From assembly GCF_001613065.1 (NCBI RefSeq), contig NZ_BDBQ01000041.1, positions 1-63,103 on the forward strand: 63,103 nt of DNA. The letters are read 5' to 3'. The notes below the pieces were generated by a model that was not told the origin of the DNA, ran no database searches, and worked only from the letters and a program-made list of their open reading frames with translations. This document shows positions 50,723 to 59,161 of this stretch, piece after piece. The translations under genes and the position numbers were made by a program. Source of the stretch: Nocardia miyunensis NBRC 108239 (GTDB lineage: Bacteria; Actinomycetota; Actinomycetes; Mycobacteriales; Mycobacteriaceae). The number at the start of each line of letters is the position of its first letter. Position 1 is the stretch's first letter.

Positions 50723-50795
50723 TACCCCCTACGGGATTCGAACCCGCGCTACCGCCTTGAAAGGGCGGCGTCCTAGGCCGCTAGACGAAGGGGGC
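50723..50795 (-). tRNA. tRNA-Glu (TTC)
   Basis: Acceptor GCCCCCT/AGGGGGT, anticodon loop CTTTCAA (TTC), T-arm with GGTTCGAATCC, discriminator A. First gene of the Glu-Asp-Phe cluster. Confidence 0.95.
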
Positions 50796-50886
50796 CCGCC
50801 GGATCTCTCCGGTCCGTACCTCAACGGCTTCCGTTGGGAGCTGGGATAGCTTATGACAGCTTCGCCGTGAAACCCAAATCGGCTGG

Positions 50887-51561
50887 TCAGGGAGTCACCG
50901 AGCCGACGTTGAGATCGTCCGGCCGGGCACTGGCCCGCCAGCCGACCACCCGGAACTCCTCGAGCCACTCCGGGGTGCCCATCGCCTCGACGACGATCTC
51001 GAGCGCCTCGGTGAACCGCATGCGCATGTCGACCGGGCCGCCGACCATATCGGTGACGTAGCGCTGTCCGGCCAGCGCCGCGGTGAGGGTGCGGGCGAAC
51101 TTGTCCGGATCGGCGTCCTGGCGCAACTGCTTCTGATCGATCGCGCGTACCGCCAGCATCCGGATGGCGCGGCCCAGGATGCGCCCACCGCCCGCCTGCA
51201 CGTCGCGATGGAATTCCGGCTCGATGATCAGCCGGAACTCCGCCTGGATGATGATGTCGTTGTCCAGGCGCAACGCGACCTCGTCGAGCATCCCCCGCAA
51301 GATGTCCAGGGGGCCGAGATCGGTTCTGCCGAGCCATCGTTCGATGCTGGCCCGATACCGCTCGACGGCGGCGTCCAGCACCGCGCGCGCCAGATCCTCC
51401 TTGGAGTCGAAGTGGAAGTACATCGCGCCCTTGGTCGCGCGGGATCCTTCCAGAATGCGGTTCAACGATGCAGCGGCATAGCCGCTTTTCCCGAATTCCA
51501 CCGCGGCCGACCTGATGATCGCCGCGCGAGTCCGGCGGGCCCGCTCTTGCTGCCGTGCCAT
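50887..51561 (-). CDS. TetR family, gamma-butyrolactone-receptor-like regulator
   Basis: The 224-residue protein has an N-terminal HTH 'SGYAAASLNRILEGSRATKGAMYFHFDSKEDLARAV' and a C-terminal region with the length and pattern of ScbR/ArpA-type autoregulator receptors ('DNDIIIQAEFRLIIEPEF'). No butyrolactone synthase gene is in the window, so it may be an orphan receptor or sense another ligand. A palindrome (CCGAAATTCGG) about 90 bp upstream of the start is a candidate operator. It is followed by the tRNA cluster. Confidence 0.82.
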   Translation of the reverse strand: MARQQERARRTRAAIIRSAAVEFGKSGYAAASLNRILEGSRATKGAMYFHFDSKEDLARAVLDAAVERYRASIERWLGRTDLGPLDILRGMLDEVALRLDNDIIIQAEFRLIIEPEFHRDVQAGGGRILGRAIRMLAVRAIDQKQLRQDADPDKFARTLTAALAGQRYVTDMVGGPVDMRMRFTEALEIVVEAMGTPEWLEEFRVVGWRASARPDDLNVGSVTP

Positions 51562-51645
51562 GCTCGAAACGCCTCCGAAGCTACTTACCGCCGCAGGACC
51601 CCCGTTGGGAACAGTCCTCGATGCGAGTTATGAGATTTTTTAATA

Positions 51646-51656
51646 CCGAAATTCGG
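51646..51656. promoter_or_regulatory. Palindrome upstream of the TetR gene
   Basis: CCGAAATTCGG is a perfect 5-1-5 palindrome in an AT-rich patch 85-95 bp before the start codon. It is a candidate autoregulatory operator, inferred only from position and symmetry. Confidence 0.35.
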
Positions 51657-51735
51657 GCTACTGCCCTGTTTTCAAACTCTGAGTACGAAAAGTCGCGAGA
51701 AAACCTGAAACACACCGGCTGGTATAGTTCTCCGA

Positions 51736-51769
51736 GCCCGGGTGCGCCGCAGGGGGTGCGCACCCGGGC
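51736..51769. terminator. Strong hairpin in the gap
   Basis: A 12-bp perfect stem (GCCCGGGTGCGC/GCGCACCCGGGC) with a 10-nt loop. No recognisable gene ends here, so its role as a terminator is uncertain; it could end an unrecognised or decayed transcript. Confidence 0.45.
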
Positions 51770-52484
51770 GTAATGTTCTTCGCGGGTCTGCCTCCTGCGA
51801 CGGAATCTCCAGGGCCTCGCGAACGGCCGGACCGGTCGCGACGCAAGCGGGCACATCAACCATAGGCCGAATCCCCTCCCACCGGGCGCACCCGGTTCTT
51901 TCGGAATTCACCGACAGGTCACCGTACTCCGTATCGATGTCGATCGGAGCACCTACCGGAAAGTCAGTTCGCCCAATCCTCTTTCCGAAGTTTGCGGCAA
52001 ATCTTCGGTTACCGCCTTCTCGCGACGTTCCTTTCGCGAATTCCACCATCCCACAGCATAGTTCGCCGCCGCCACACCCCGGCAGCCGCGAACCGACTCT
52101 GGCCGGACGCGCCACCCCACCGGCGGGCCACCTGTCGGGCCGATCCCTCGACACTCGCACCTCCACTACCAATTTCCTTGCCACGCACCGTGATTGGTTG
52201 ATGTTTACATACTTCGCCGCTGAAACAAATTGGAAGTCAACGGGATTACCCCCGCACCCCCGAACGCGCCTGAGCGCAGACCCGGCCGCGCGGGTGGACG
52301 CCGGACGGGGCCGCCGGGATCCGATCGGCGACGCCGCCGGGCCGCACAGCGCTCCCGGAGATTTGCGCACACCGATCCCCAAGCCGTCGGCAACCGCGCC
52401 GACCAGCGCAGATCAACTCGCCGGACACCCGGGACGGATACCGGTTACCACTTCCGCGAGCCGACCATTAGACTTGCCACCCGC

Positions 52485-52557
52485 GCCCCTATAGCTCAGT
52501 TGGTAGAGCTACGGACTTTTAATCCGCAGGTCCCAGGTTCGAGCCCTGGTGGGGGCA
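52485..52557 (+). tRNA. tRNA-Lys (TTT)
   Basis: Acceptor GCCCCTA/TGGGGGC, D-loop AGTTGGTA, anticodon loop CTTTTAA (TTT), T-arm CCAGG-TTCGAGC-CCTGG, discriminator A. CCA is not encoded. Confidence 0.95.
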
Positions 52558-52561
52558 CTCG

Positions 52562-52591
52562 GGTCCGCCGGAGCACACGTTCCGGCGGACC
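52562..52591 (+). terminator. Terminator after tRNA-Lys
   Basis: An 11-bp perfect stem (GGTCCGCCGGA with its complement) and an 8-nt loop begin 5 bp after the tRNA. Confidence 0.7.
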
Positions 52592-52996
52592 TGTCGCGTA
52601 TGTGACGAGATGCACTGTGGCCGTATCTGATCCGCTATAGGAGCGATTGTGTGGCTAATATTCTCGCCGCATGGGGACCTCGGGTGAGCGTCGACAGACG
52701 CCACACTCGGCAGGTCACAGGAACGCACCGGCAACCGAGCGGTAACGAGAACGTCGCTCGGGACGATGATCCCCACGGCGGCCTCACTCCACTTACACTC
52801 GTAGGCGTCGGCCGCACTTGTGCGAGCTCACAATCGGGGGACCGTGGGTCCGCCACCTGGCGACAAACCCCGTCCGATGCGTTTCGCATCACACCTACGG
52901 TGCCGTAAGGTATGGGCCGCAGTGCTGAGCCGTGAGGCGATGGACCAGAGGGGGGCCGACGAGCACGATGGCAGGACAAGACCGAAGGGCGTAAGT
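52592..52996. promoter_or_regulatory. desA upstream region with two inverted repeats
   Basis: About 400 bp with no gene. Two operator-like elements lie 86-121 bp before the desA start: GATGCG-TTT-CGCATC (52876-52890) and ACCTACGG-TG-CCGTAAGGT (52893-52911). Desaturase genes in actinobacteria are often controlled by TetR-type lipid sensors, so these are candidate sites. The desA ribosome site (GAAGGGCG) follows. Confidence 0.4.
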
Positions 52997-53968
52997 ATGG
53001 CAAGGGATCTGACTCAACTCGAGCTGCTCAAGGAGTTGGAGCCGGTTGCCGAAGAGAACGTCAACCGTCACCTCTCGATGGCCAAGGAGTGGCACCCGCA
53101 CGACTACGTGCCGTGGGACGAAGGCCGCAACTTCGCCGCGATGGGCGGTATCGACTGGGATCCGGAGCAATCGAAGCTCGGTGAGGTCGCCAAGGCGGCG
53201 ATGGTCACCAACCTGCTCACCGAGGACAACCTCCCCTCCTACCACCGCGAAATCGCCGAGAACTTCTCCCAGGACGGCGCCTGGGGCACCTGGGTCGGCC
53301 GCTGGACCGCCGAGGAGAACCGCCACGGCATCGTCATCCGCGACTACCTCGTCGTCACCCGCGGCGTCGACCCCGTCGCCCTGGAGCAGGCGCGGATGAT
53401 CCACATGACCAACGGCTTCGCCTCTCCCGCGGAGGTCGACGCCGGATTCCTGCACTCGGTCGCGTACGTGACCTTCCAGGAGCTGGCAACCCGTGTCTCG
53501 CACCGCAATACGGGCAAGGTGTGCGAGGACCCGATCGCCGACCGCATGCTGCAGCGCGTCGCCGCCGACGAGAACCTGCACATGATCTTCTACCGCAACA
53601 TGTGCGGTGCGGCGCTGGACCTGGCGCCCGACCAGGCCCTCGACGCCATCGCGCTGATCCTGGAGAACTTCCAGATGCCCGGCGCGGGGATGCCCAACTT
53701 CCGCCGCAACGGCGTGCTGATGGCCAAGCACGGCATCTACGACCTGCGTCAGCATCTCGAGGAGGTCGTGCAGCCGGTGCTGAAGAAGTGGCGGATCTTC
53801 GAGCGCGAGGACTTCACCGCCCGCGGTGAGCAGACCCGCGAACGCTTGGCGGCCTTCCTGGACAAGCTGTCCAAGGATGTGATCAAGTTCGAGGAGCAGC
53901 GCGACCGCATGCTCGCGCGCGAGGCCGCCAAGCGCGAACGCGAACTGGCCACCGTCTCGGTGAGCTGA
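52997..53968 (+). CDS. desA: Acyl-ACP desaturase (DesA type)
   Basis: Soluble di-iron desaturase that introduces a double bond into acyl-ACP, linked to mycolic and oleic acid synthesis. The 323-residue protein has iron ligands in 'TEDNLPSYHREI', 'TAEENRHGIVIRDYL' (ExxH, about 104) and 'VAADENLHMIFYRNM' (ExxH, about 191). Codon bias is strong, indicating high expression. ATG chosen after GAAGGGCG. The order desA, dus, LCP and phoU matches Rv0824c-Rv0821c in M. tuberculosis as I recall. Confidence 0.94.
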   Translation: MARDLTQLELLKELEPVAEENVNRHLSMAKEWHPHDYVPWDEGRNFAAMGGIDWDPEQSKLGEVAKAAMVTNLLTEDNLPSYHREIAENFSQDGAWGTWVGRWTAEENRHGIVIRDYLVVTRGVDPVALEQARMIHMTNGFASPAEVDAGFLHSVAYVTFQELATRVSHRNTGKVCEDPIADRMLQRVAADENLHMIFYRNMCGAALDLAPDQALDAIALILENFQMPGAGMPNFRRNGVLMAKHGIYDLRQHLEEVVQPVLKKWRIFEREDFTARGEQTRERLAAFLDKLSKDVIKFEEQRDRMLAREAAKRERELATVSVS

Positions 53969-54066
53969 ACCGATCCGAGGACGGGTTCGGTGTCCCTCCC
54001 ACGACGGACACCGAACCCCCACGCCCGGTGCCGACCACGTGATCTCGGCCACTGACCTGCGGATGC

Positions 54067-54072
54067 GAGAAT
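54067..54072 (+). promoter_or_regulatory. -10 element for leaderless dus gene
   Basis: GAGAAT lies 7 nt before the ATG at 54080, the same arrangement as before the MFS gene. It supports this ATG over the in-frame one 3 codons upstream, which overlaps the element. Confidence 0.4.
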
Positions 54073-54079
54073 GGGTTCC

Positions 54080-55228
54080 ATGACTGCGGTGATCGAGGCC
54101 AGGCCCCAGCTGCGAATCGGCCCCTACCCGGTCGATCCGCCCGTGGTGCTCGCTCCGATGGCCGGGATCACCAACGTCGCCTTCCGCACGCTGTGCCGGG
54201 AGTTCGGCAGTTCCACAGCGATCTACGTGTGCGAGATGATCACCGCGCGAGCGGTGGTGGAGCGCAACGAGAAGACGCTGCACATGATGGCGTTCGGGCC
54301 GGACGAGAGCCCGCGCTCGATGCAGCTCTACGGCGTCGACCCGAAAACCCTCGGCGAAGCGGTGCGAATCATCGTCGGCGAGGGGTGGGCCGATCACATC
54401 GACATGAATCTGGGCTGCCCGGTGCGCAAGGTCACCCGGCTCGGCGGCGGATCGGCGCTGCCGTACAAGCGGCGGCTGTTCGCGAACATCGTGCGGGAGA
54501 TGGTCGCCGCCGCCGGCGAGATTCCGGTCACCTTCAAATTCCGCGTCGGCATCGATGAGGATCATCACACCTATCTCGACACCGGCCGCATCGCCGAGGC
54601 CGAGGGCGCCGCCGCGGTGTCGCTGCACGCGCGCACGGCCGCCCAGCTGTACTCGGGCAAGGCCGACTGGACCGCCATCGCCCGGCTCAAAGAGGCCGTC
54701 ACCACCATCCCGGTCCTGGGCAACGGCGATATCTTCACCGCCGACGACGCCCTGCGCATGATGGCCGAAACCGGTTGCGACGGAGTCGTTGTCGGCCGCG
54801 GCTGCCTCGGCCGCCCCTGGCTGTTCGCCGAGCTGTCCGCCGCGTTGCGCGGCGAGCCCGTCCCCGAGGGCCCGGCGCTCGGCCGCGTCGGGGAGATCCT
54901 GATCCGGCACGCCGAACTCCTCGTCGAACACGACGGCCACGACAAAGCCATGCGCGATATCCGCAAACACATGGCCTGGTATTTCATGGGCTTCCCGGTG
55001 GGCTCCGAACTTCGCCGGAAATTCGCCACCGTCTCGAGCCTCGACCAGATCCGGGATCTGACAACCCGGCTCGACCCGGCCGCCCCCTTCCCCGCCGAGG
55101 CCGCCACCGGCCCCCGCGGCCGCCAGGGCTCCCCCCAGGCCAAGGTCTCCCTCCCCGACGGCTGGCTCGACGACCCCGAGGACGACACCGTCCCGCAAGC
55201 CGCGGACGTCATGCACAGCGGAGGCTGA
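54080..55228 (+). CDS. dusB: tRNA-dihydrouridine synthase
   Basis: FMN/NADPH enzyme that reduces uridine in the tRNA D-loop. The 382-residue product has 'PVVLAPMAGITNVAFRTLCRE', 'SMQLYGVDPKTLGEAV', 'HIDMNLGCPVRKVTRLGGGS' with the catalytic Cys, 'VSLHARTAAQLYSGKADW' and 'VLGNGDIFTADDALRMM', plus 'GVVVGRGCLGRPWLF'. The C-terminal 50 residues are Pro/Gly-rich. It lies just after desA. Confidence 0.93.
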   Translation: MTAVIEARPQLRIGPYPVDPPVVLAPMAGITNVAFRTLCREFGSSTAIYVCEMITARAVVERNEKTLHMMAFGPDESPRSMQLYGVDPKTLGEAVRIIVGEGWADHIDMNLGCPVRKVTRLGGGSALPYKRRLFANIVREMVAAAGEIPVTFKFRVGIDEDHHTYLDTGRIAEAEGAAAVSLHARTAAQLYSGKADWTAIARLKEAVTTIPVLGNGDIFTADDALRMMAETGCDGVVVGRGCLGRPWLFAELSAALRGEPVPEGPALGRVGEILIRHAELLVEHDGHDKAMRDIRKHMAWYFMGFPVGSELRRKFATVSSLDQIRDLTTRLDPAAPFPAEAATGPRGRQGSPQAKVSLPDGWLDDPEDDTVPQAADVMHSGG

Positions 55229-55242
55229 GCGAAGGACCCGTT

Positions 55243-55268
55243 CCTCGTCCGAATCGTCTCCGACGAGG
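55243..55268 (+). terminator. Weak hairpin after dus
   Basis: A 7-bp stem CCTCGTC/GACGAGG with a 12-nt loop lies 14 bp after the dus stop codon. Possible terminator. Confidence 0.35.
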
Positions 55269-55388
55269 GCCCGTACACGCCTGAAACGGTCGCGTTCAGG
55301 TATTTCTTCGCGGTCGGTCATTATCATCGACACGGTTTTGCTCTCGGCGCGGTTCCATCGTCGGCACTAGGCGAGGTGAGGTTCGTTG

Positions 55389-57335
55389 ATGGGCGACGAC
55401 GATCAGGGCGGGGAATTGCCGCTTCCGATCGGGCGGGCTCCGTGGGAGCGCCCCGGTGCGCTGGGAGGTGCGGCCGGCCGCTCGGGTGGTTCCGGAGATA
55501 CCGCGGAAACCTGGTATGCGACATATTTGCCGAATTCGGCGGGATCGGCCGATTCCCCGGAGGGCCGGGGTCTCACCGCCGCCGCACTTGTGGATGCGAG
55601 TCCCGGCATCGAGCGCGGCGAATCATCCGGGGACTTGGTCACGGACCGATGGGACACGACTCGAGATGCGCCGACCGCTTCGTCGCGGAGCACCGAGAAT
55701 CCCTCCACCGGAACACAATCCGATGACACGTCGGCGCAAGCTCCGGATCTCGACCCGATCGAATTCACGGCGCCGGAATCCACTGGCGGCAGACCACTTT
55801 CCCCGATCCCGCGCACGGACGATCGACGCGGCAGACGTGGACACCGGTTGCGCGTCGCCGGACGCACGATCATCGCGCTCGCCTCGGTGGCCGCCCTCGT
55901 GCTCACCGGGGCGGGCTGGAACTACCTGCGCGCCACCGACAAAGGCTTCACCAAGGTGCAGGCGCTGGATGTCGGATCACATGACATCGTGGATCCGGTC
56001 GGCCAGTTCGGCGACGAGAATTTCCTGATCGCGGGCACCGATTCACGCGCGGGCGCCAACAGCACCGTCGGCGCGGGCACCACCGCCGACGCCGAGGGCG
56101 CGCGCTCGGACACGGTCATGCTGGTGAACATCCCGGCGAATCGCAAACGCGTTGTCGTGGTGTCGTTTCCGCGCGACCTGGACATCACCCGCCCGGTCTG
56201 CGCGGGCTGGAACAACGATCAGGGGAAGTACACCGACGCGGACTACCCCTCGGCGATGGGCGACAAGCTCAACGGCGTCTACGCCCTGGGCGGACCCAAA
56301 TGCCTGATCAAGGTTATCCAGAAACTGTCCGGGCTGAAGATCAACCATTTCGTCGGGCTGGACTTCACCGGATTCGAATCGATGGTCGACACCGTCGGCG
56401 GCGTGGAGGTGTGCACCGCGACGCCGCTCGTGGACACCGAACTGGGCACCGTGCTGGCCAACCCCGGCCGTCAGGTCCTCAACGGCGTCACCGCGCTGGA
56501 CTACGTGCGCGCCCGGCACGTCATCGGCGAGGAACGCAGCGACTACGACCGCATCCATCGGCAGCAGCTGTTCCTGTCCTCCCTGCTGCGCGGCGCGCTG
56601 TCGAATCGGGTGCTGTTCGACCCGGTCAAGCTGAACAGATTCATCGCGGCGTTCACCTCGCACGCCTTCATGGACAACGTGGACACCCAGGATCTGCTGA
56701 TGCTGGGCCGGTCGCTGCAGAAGGTGGCGGCCGGTGCGATCACGTTCCTGACCGTGCCGACGGCCGGCACCACCTCCTACGGCAACGAGATCCCCCGAGA
56801 ATCGGATATCAAGTCGATCTTCCGCGCCATCATCGACGACGATCCGCTGCCCGGCGAACACCACACGCCCGATCCGGCCCCCGATTCGGGCGCGCCCGCG
56901 CCGCCCCAGCTCACCGCCGTCGACCCGACGACGGTATCGGTGCAGGTGTCCAATGCCTCGGGCCTCTCGGGCGCGGCTAGCTCGACCGCCAGGAAACTGG
57001 CCGCACCGGGTTTCCAGATCTACAGCGTCGACACCTACCCAGAGGGCACCCTGTCCTCGACGCTGGTGCGGTATTCGAGCGGCCACCAGGACGAGGCCGC
57101 GACGGTGGCCGCGACGCTTCCGGGGGCGAAACTGCAGGTCACCTCGGATCTGGGCAGTATCATCCAGGTCGCGCTCGGCAAGGATTTCACCGGCCGGGTG
57201 CGCACCCCGCCGACGTTCGGCACTCCCCTGCCGACCATCGCCTCGGCCCCGCCCGACAGTGCCGACCCGGCGAATTCGGTCACACTTCCCAGCGATCTCG
57301 AACACGTCAACGCCGCGGACGACAACTGCCGCTGA
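55389..57335 (+). CDS. LCP (LytR-CpsA-Psr) family ligase with LytR_C domain
   Basis: Membrane-anchored phosphotransferase family that joins arabinogalactan to peptidoglycan in mycolic-acid bacteria. The 648-residue protein has a 150-residue disordered cytosolic N-terminus, one membrane helix (about 156-178), an LCP domain (about 205-420) with 'FLIAGTDSRAG', 'SDTVMLVNIPANRKRVVVVSFPRDL', 'YVRARHVIGEERSDYDRIHRQQ', and a LytR_C domain (about 510-600, 'VSVQVSNASGLSGAASSTARKL'). A TTG one codon upstream is an alternative start. Corresponds to Rv0822c by order. Whether it acts on arabinogalactan or another polymer is inferred. Confidence 0.9.
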   Translation: MGDDDQGGELPLPIGRAPWERPGALGGAAGRSGGSGDTAETWYATYLPNSAGSADSPEGRGLTAAALVDASPGIERGESSGDLVTDRWDTTRDAPTASSRSTENPSTGTQSDDTSAQAPDLDPIEFTAPESTGGRPLSPIPRTDDRRGRRGHRLRVAGRTIIALASVAALVLTGAGWNYLRATDKGFTKVQALDVGSHDIVDPVGQFGDENFLIAGTDSRAGANSTVGAGTTADAEGARSDTVMLVNIPANRKRVVVVSFPRDLDITRPVCAGWNNDQGKYTDADYPSAMGDKLNGVYALGGPKCLIKVIQKLSGLKINHFVGLDFTGFESMVDTVGGVEVCTATPLVDTELGTVLANPGRQVLNGVTALDYVRARHVIGEERSDYDRIHRQQLFLSSLLRGALSNRVLFDPVKLNRFIAAFTSHAFMDNVDTQDLLMLGRSLQKVAAGAITFLTVPTAGTTSYGNEIPRESDIKSIFRAIIDDDPLPGEHHTPDPAPDSGAPAPPQLTAVDPTTVSVQVSNASGLSGAASSTARKLAAPGFQIYSVDTYPEGTLSSTLVRYSSGHQDEAATVAATLPGAKLQVTSDLGSIIQVALGKDFTGRVRTPPTFGTPLPTIASAPPDSADPANSVTLPSDLEHVNAADDNCR

Positions 57336-57433
57336 GATGCCGCTACCTGCACAGATGTCATGACAGCGGGAATCACCAGTGATTCATCCACCGTTCGTGA
57401 CTTGGTCAGCGCCGAGAGCTAGTGTTTCGTTTC

Positions 57434-58099
57434 ATGCGTGTCATCTACAACGAGCAAATGGGCGAACTCGCCACCATGCTGGGAGAAATGGCCGGTATGG
57501 CGGGTTCGGCCATGGACAGGGCGACGCAGTCGCTCCTGCAGGCGGATCTGGCACTCGCCGAACAGGTGATCACCGAGTCCGACCGGATCGCCGAGATGAT
57601 CACGCTCGCCGAGGAGCGGGCATTCGCACTCCTGGCCCTGCAGGCACCGGTCGCGGGTGATCTGCGCCAGGTCGTCAGCGCCATCCAGATCGTCGCGGAT
57701 GTGAATCGCATGGGCGCGCTGGCGTTGCACGTGGCCAAGGTCGCCCGTCGGCGTCACCCCAATCACGCGCTGCCCGAGGCCGTCAACGGCTACTTCGCCG
57801 AGATGGGCCGGATCGCGGTGAGTATGGGCGCCGCGGCCAGGGAGGTGCTCGAGTCTCGCGACCCCGAGCGCGCCGCACTGCTCAACGAGGACGACGAGGC
57901 GATGGACGATCTCCATCGTCACCTGTTCTCCCTGCTGATGGACCGCGAATGGAAGCACGGCGTCGCGGCCGCGGTCGACGTCACGCTGCTGGGCCGCTAC
58001 TACGAGCGGTTCGCCGACCACGCCGTCGAGATCGGCCGCCGGGTGGTCTTCCTGGTCACCGGCGTCCTGCCGCCGGACCAGGAGGATACGGACAGCTGA
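57434..58099 (+). CDS. phoU: Phosphate signalling regulator PhoU (PhoY2 type)
   Basis: Metal-binding three-helix-bundle repeat protein that links the Pst transporter to the SenX3/PhoR-type sensor kinase and limits phosphate uptake. The 221-residue product opens MRVIYNEQMGELATMLGEMA. It has two PhoU repeats with 'ERAFALLALQAPVAGDLRQVVSAIQIVADVNRMG' and 'VAAAVDVTLLGRYYERFADHAVEIGRRVVFLVTG'. The ATG was preferred to a GTG 4 codons upstream. TAGTGT lies 8 nt upstream. It is convergent with pstB. Confidence 0.93.
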   Translation: MRVIYNEQMGELATMLGEMAGMAGSAMDRATQSLLQADLALAEQVITESDRIAEMITLAEERAFALLALQAPVAGDLRQVVSAIQIVADVNRMGALALHVAKVARRRHPNHALPEAVNGYFAEMGRIAVSMGAAAREVLESRDPERAALLNEDDEAMDDLHRHLFSLLMDREWKHGVAAAVDVTLLGRYYERFADHAVEIGRRVVFLVTGVLPPDQEDTDS

Positions 58100-58150
58100 A
58101 GGATCTGAGGCCCAGCTACCCGGAAGCCACCTACCTGCCGCCAAATCCGC

Positions 58151-58199
58151 TGTTGCGCTGCGAATCCAGACCGATAGGTACCCGATTCGCAGCGCAACA
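58151..58199. terminator. Long perfect hairpin between phoU and pstB
   Basis: A perfect 16-bp stem (TGTTGCGCTGCGAATC with its complement) has a 17-nt loop and lies in the convergent intergenic region. It probably ends both transcripts. The right arm runs into a tandem direct repeat. Confidence 0.6.
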
Positions 58200-58230
58200 A
58201 CTGACTTCGGCAGCGCAACAACTGATTTCG
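58189..58230. repeat. Tandem 21-bp direct repeat
   Basis: GCAGCGCAACAACTGAYTTCG occurs twice in direct tandem (20 of 21 identical); the first copy also forms the right arm of the hairpin, whose left arm is the inverted core GTTGCGCTGC. So there are three copies of one core in two orientations. Confidence 0.65.
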
Positions 58231-58365
58231 TCAGTACAGGGGTAACTCACCGGGGACGCCCGAAAGCCGCCCGAACGCCGGCCCGACACACTCGAGCCTC
58301 CCCGCACTCAACGACACGCTGAGGTCGCGGGGAGGCGGGGGAGTAGTTGCGGCGGTCGGCCGTAC

Positions 58366-59142
58366 CTACCCGAAACGGCCGGAGATGTAATCCTCCGTGG
58401 CCTTCTGCGAGGGGTTGGAGAAGATCTTCTCCGTCTCATCGATCTCCACCAGGTTGCCGGGCTTGCCCTGCTCCTTGAGGTTGAAGAAGGCCGTCTGATC
58501 GCTCACTCGGGCGGCCTGCTGCATGTTGTGGGTCACGATGACGATGGTGTACTGCTTCTTCAGCTCGGAGACCAGATCCTCGATCGCCAGGGTGGAGATC
58601 GGGTCCAGCGCCGAACAGGGCTCGTCCATCAGCAGCACGTCGGGCGAGACCGCGATCGCGCGGGCGATGCACAGACGCTGCTGCTGACCACCGGACAGGC
58701 CGCCGCCGGGCTTGTCGAGCCGGTCCTTGACCTCGTTCCAGAGGTTCGCGCCGCGCAGCGACCGCTCGGCCACCTCGGCCAGTTCCTTCTTGTTGCGCAC
58801 GCCCTGCAAACGCAGTCCGGCCACTACGTTGTCGCGAATCGACATGGTGGGGAACGGATTCGGGCGCTGGAACACCATGCCGATGGTGCGGCGCACGCCG
58901 ACCGGGTCGATCGTCGCGCCGTAGATGTCCTCGCCGTCCAGCAGCACCGCGCCCTCGACGCGGGCGCCGGGGGTGACCTCGTGCATGCGGTTCAGCGAGC
59001 GCAGCACCGTGGACTTACCGCAACCGGAGGGACCGATGAAGGCGGTGACGCTGCGGGGCAGCACGGTCAGCGAAACATCGGAGACGGCGTGGAATCTGCC
59101 GTAGTAGATGTTCAGATCTTTGACGTCGATCCGCTTGGCCAT
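58366..59142 (-). CDS. pstB: Phosphate ABC transporter ATP-binding protein
   Basis: ATPase of the PstSCAB high-affinity phosphate importer. The 258-residue product has Walker A 'GPSGCGKST', Q-loop 'MVFQRPNPFPTMS', signature 'LSGGQQQRLCIARAI', Walker B 'VLLMDEPCSALDP' and the His loop 'VTHNMQQAARVSD'. It is last in the pstS-pstC-pstA-pstB operon, 19 bp after pstA. Confidence 0.96.
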   Translation of the reverse strand: MAKRIDVKDLNIYYGRFHAVSDVSLTVLPRSVTAFIGPSGCGKSTVLRSLNRMHEVTPGARVEGAVLLDGEDIYGATIDPVGVRRTIGMVFQRPNPFPTMSIRDNVVAGLRLQGVRNKKELAEVAERSLRGANLWNEVKDRLDKPGGGLSGGQQQRLCIARAIAVSPDVLLMDEPCSALDPISTLAIEDLVSELKKQYTIVIVTHNMQQAARVSDQTAFFNLKEQGKPGNLVEIDETEKIFSNPSQKATEDYISGRFG

Positions 59143-59161
59143 GTCGTTATTCCGTTCGCTT

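Larger units (their letters stand above)
51562..52484. other. 0.9-kb stretch without a convincing gene
   Basis: Two AT-richer patches (about 51620-51720 and 52160-52250) are separated by GC-rich sequence. Frames on both strands (for example a minus-strand frame containing DFPVGAPIDIDTEYGDLSVN) have no family match and weak codon bias. A 12-bp perfect hairpin sits at 51736-51769. This may be a decayed gene or a regulatory region. Confidence 0.45.

Noticed and set aside
51672..52382. 236-codon minus-strand frame in the gap before tRNA-Lys
   Set aside because: No family resemblance, uneven codon bias, and it spans a strong hairpin and AT-rich patches. Kept only as an unresolved gap.
50507..52557. 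Possible integrated element bounded by tRNA genes
   Set aside because: No integrase or phage gene, and I saw no duplicated tRNA 3' end; the regulator and flanks look chromosomal.
52895..55333. 812-codon minus-strand frame opposite desA and dus
   Set aside because: Antisense shadow of two firmly identified genes.
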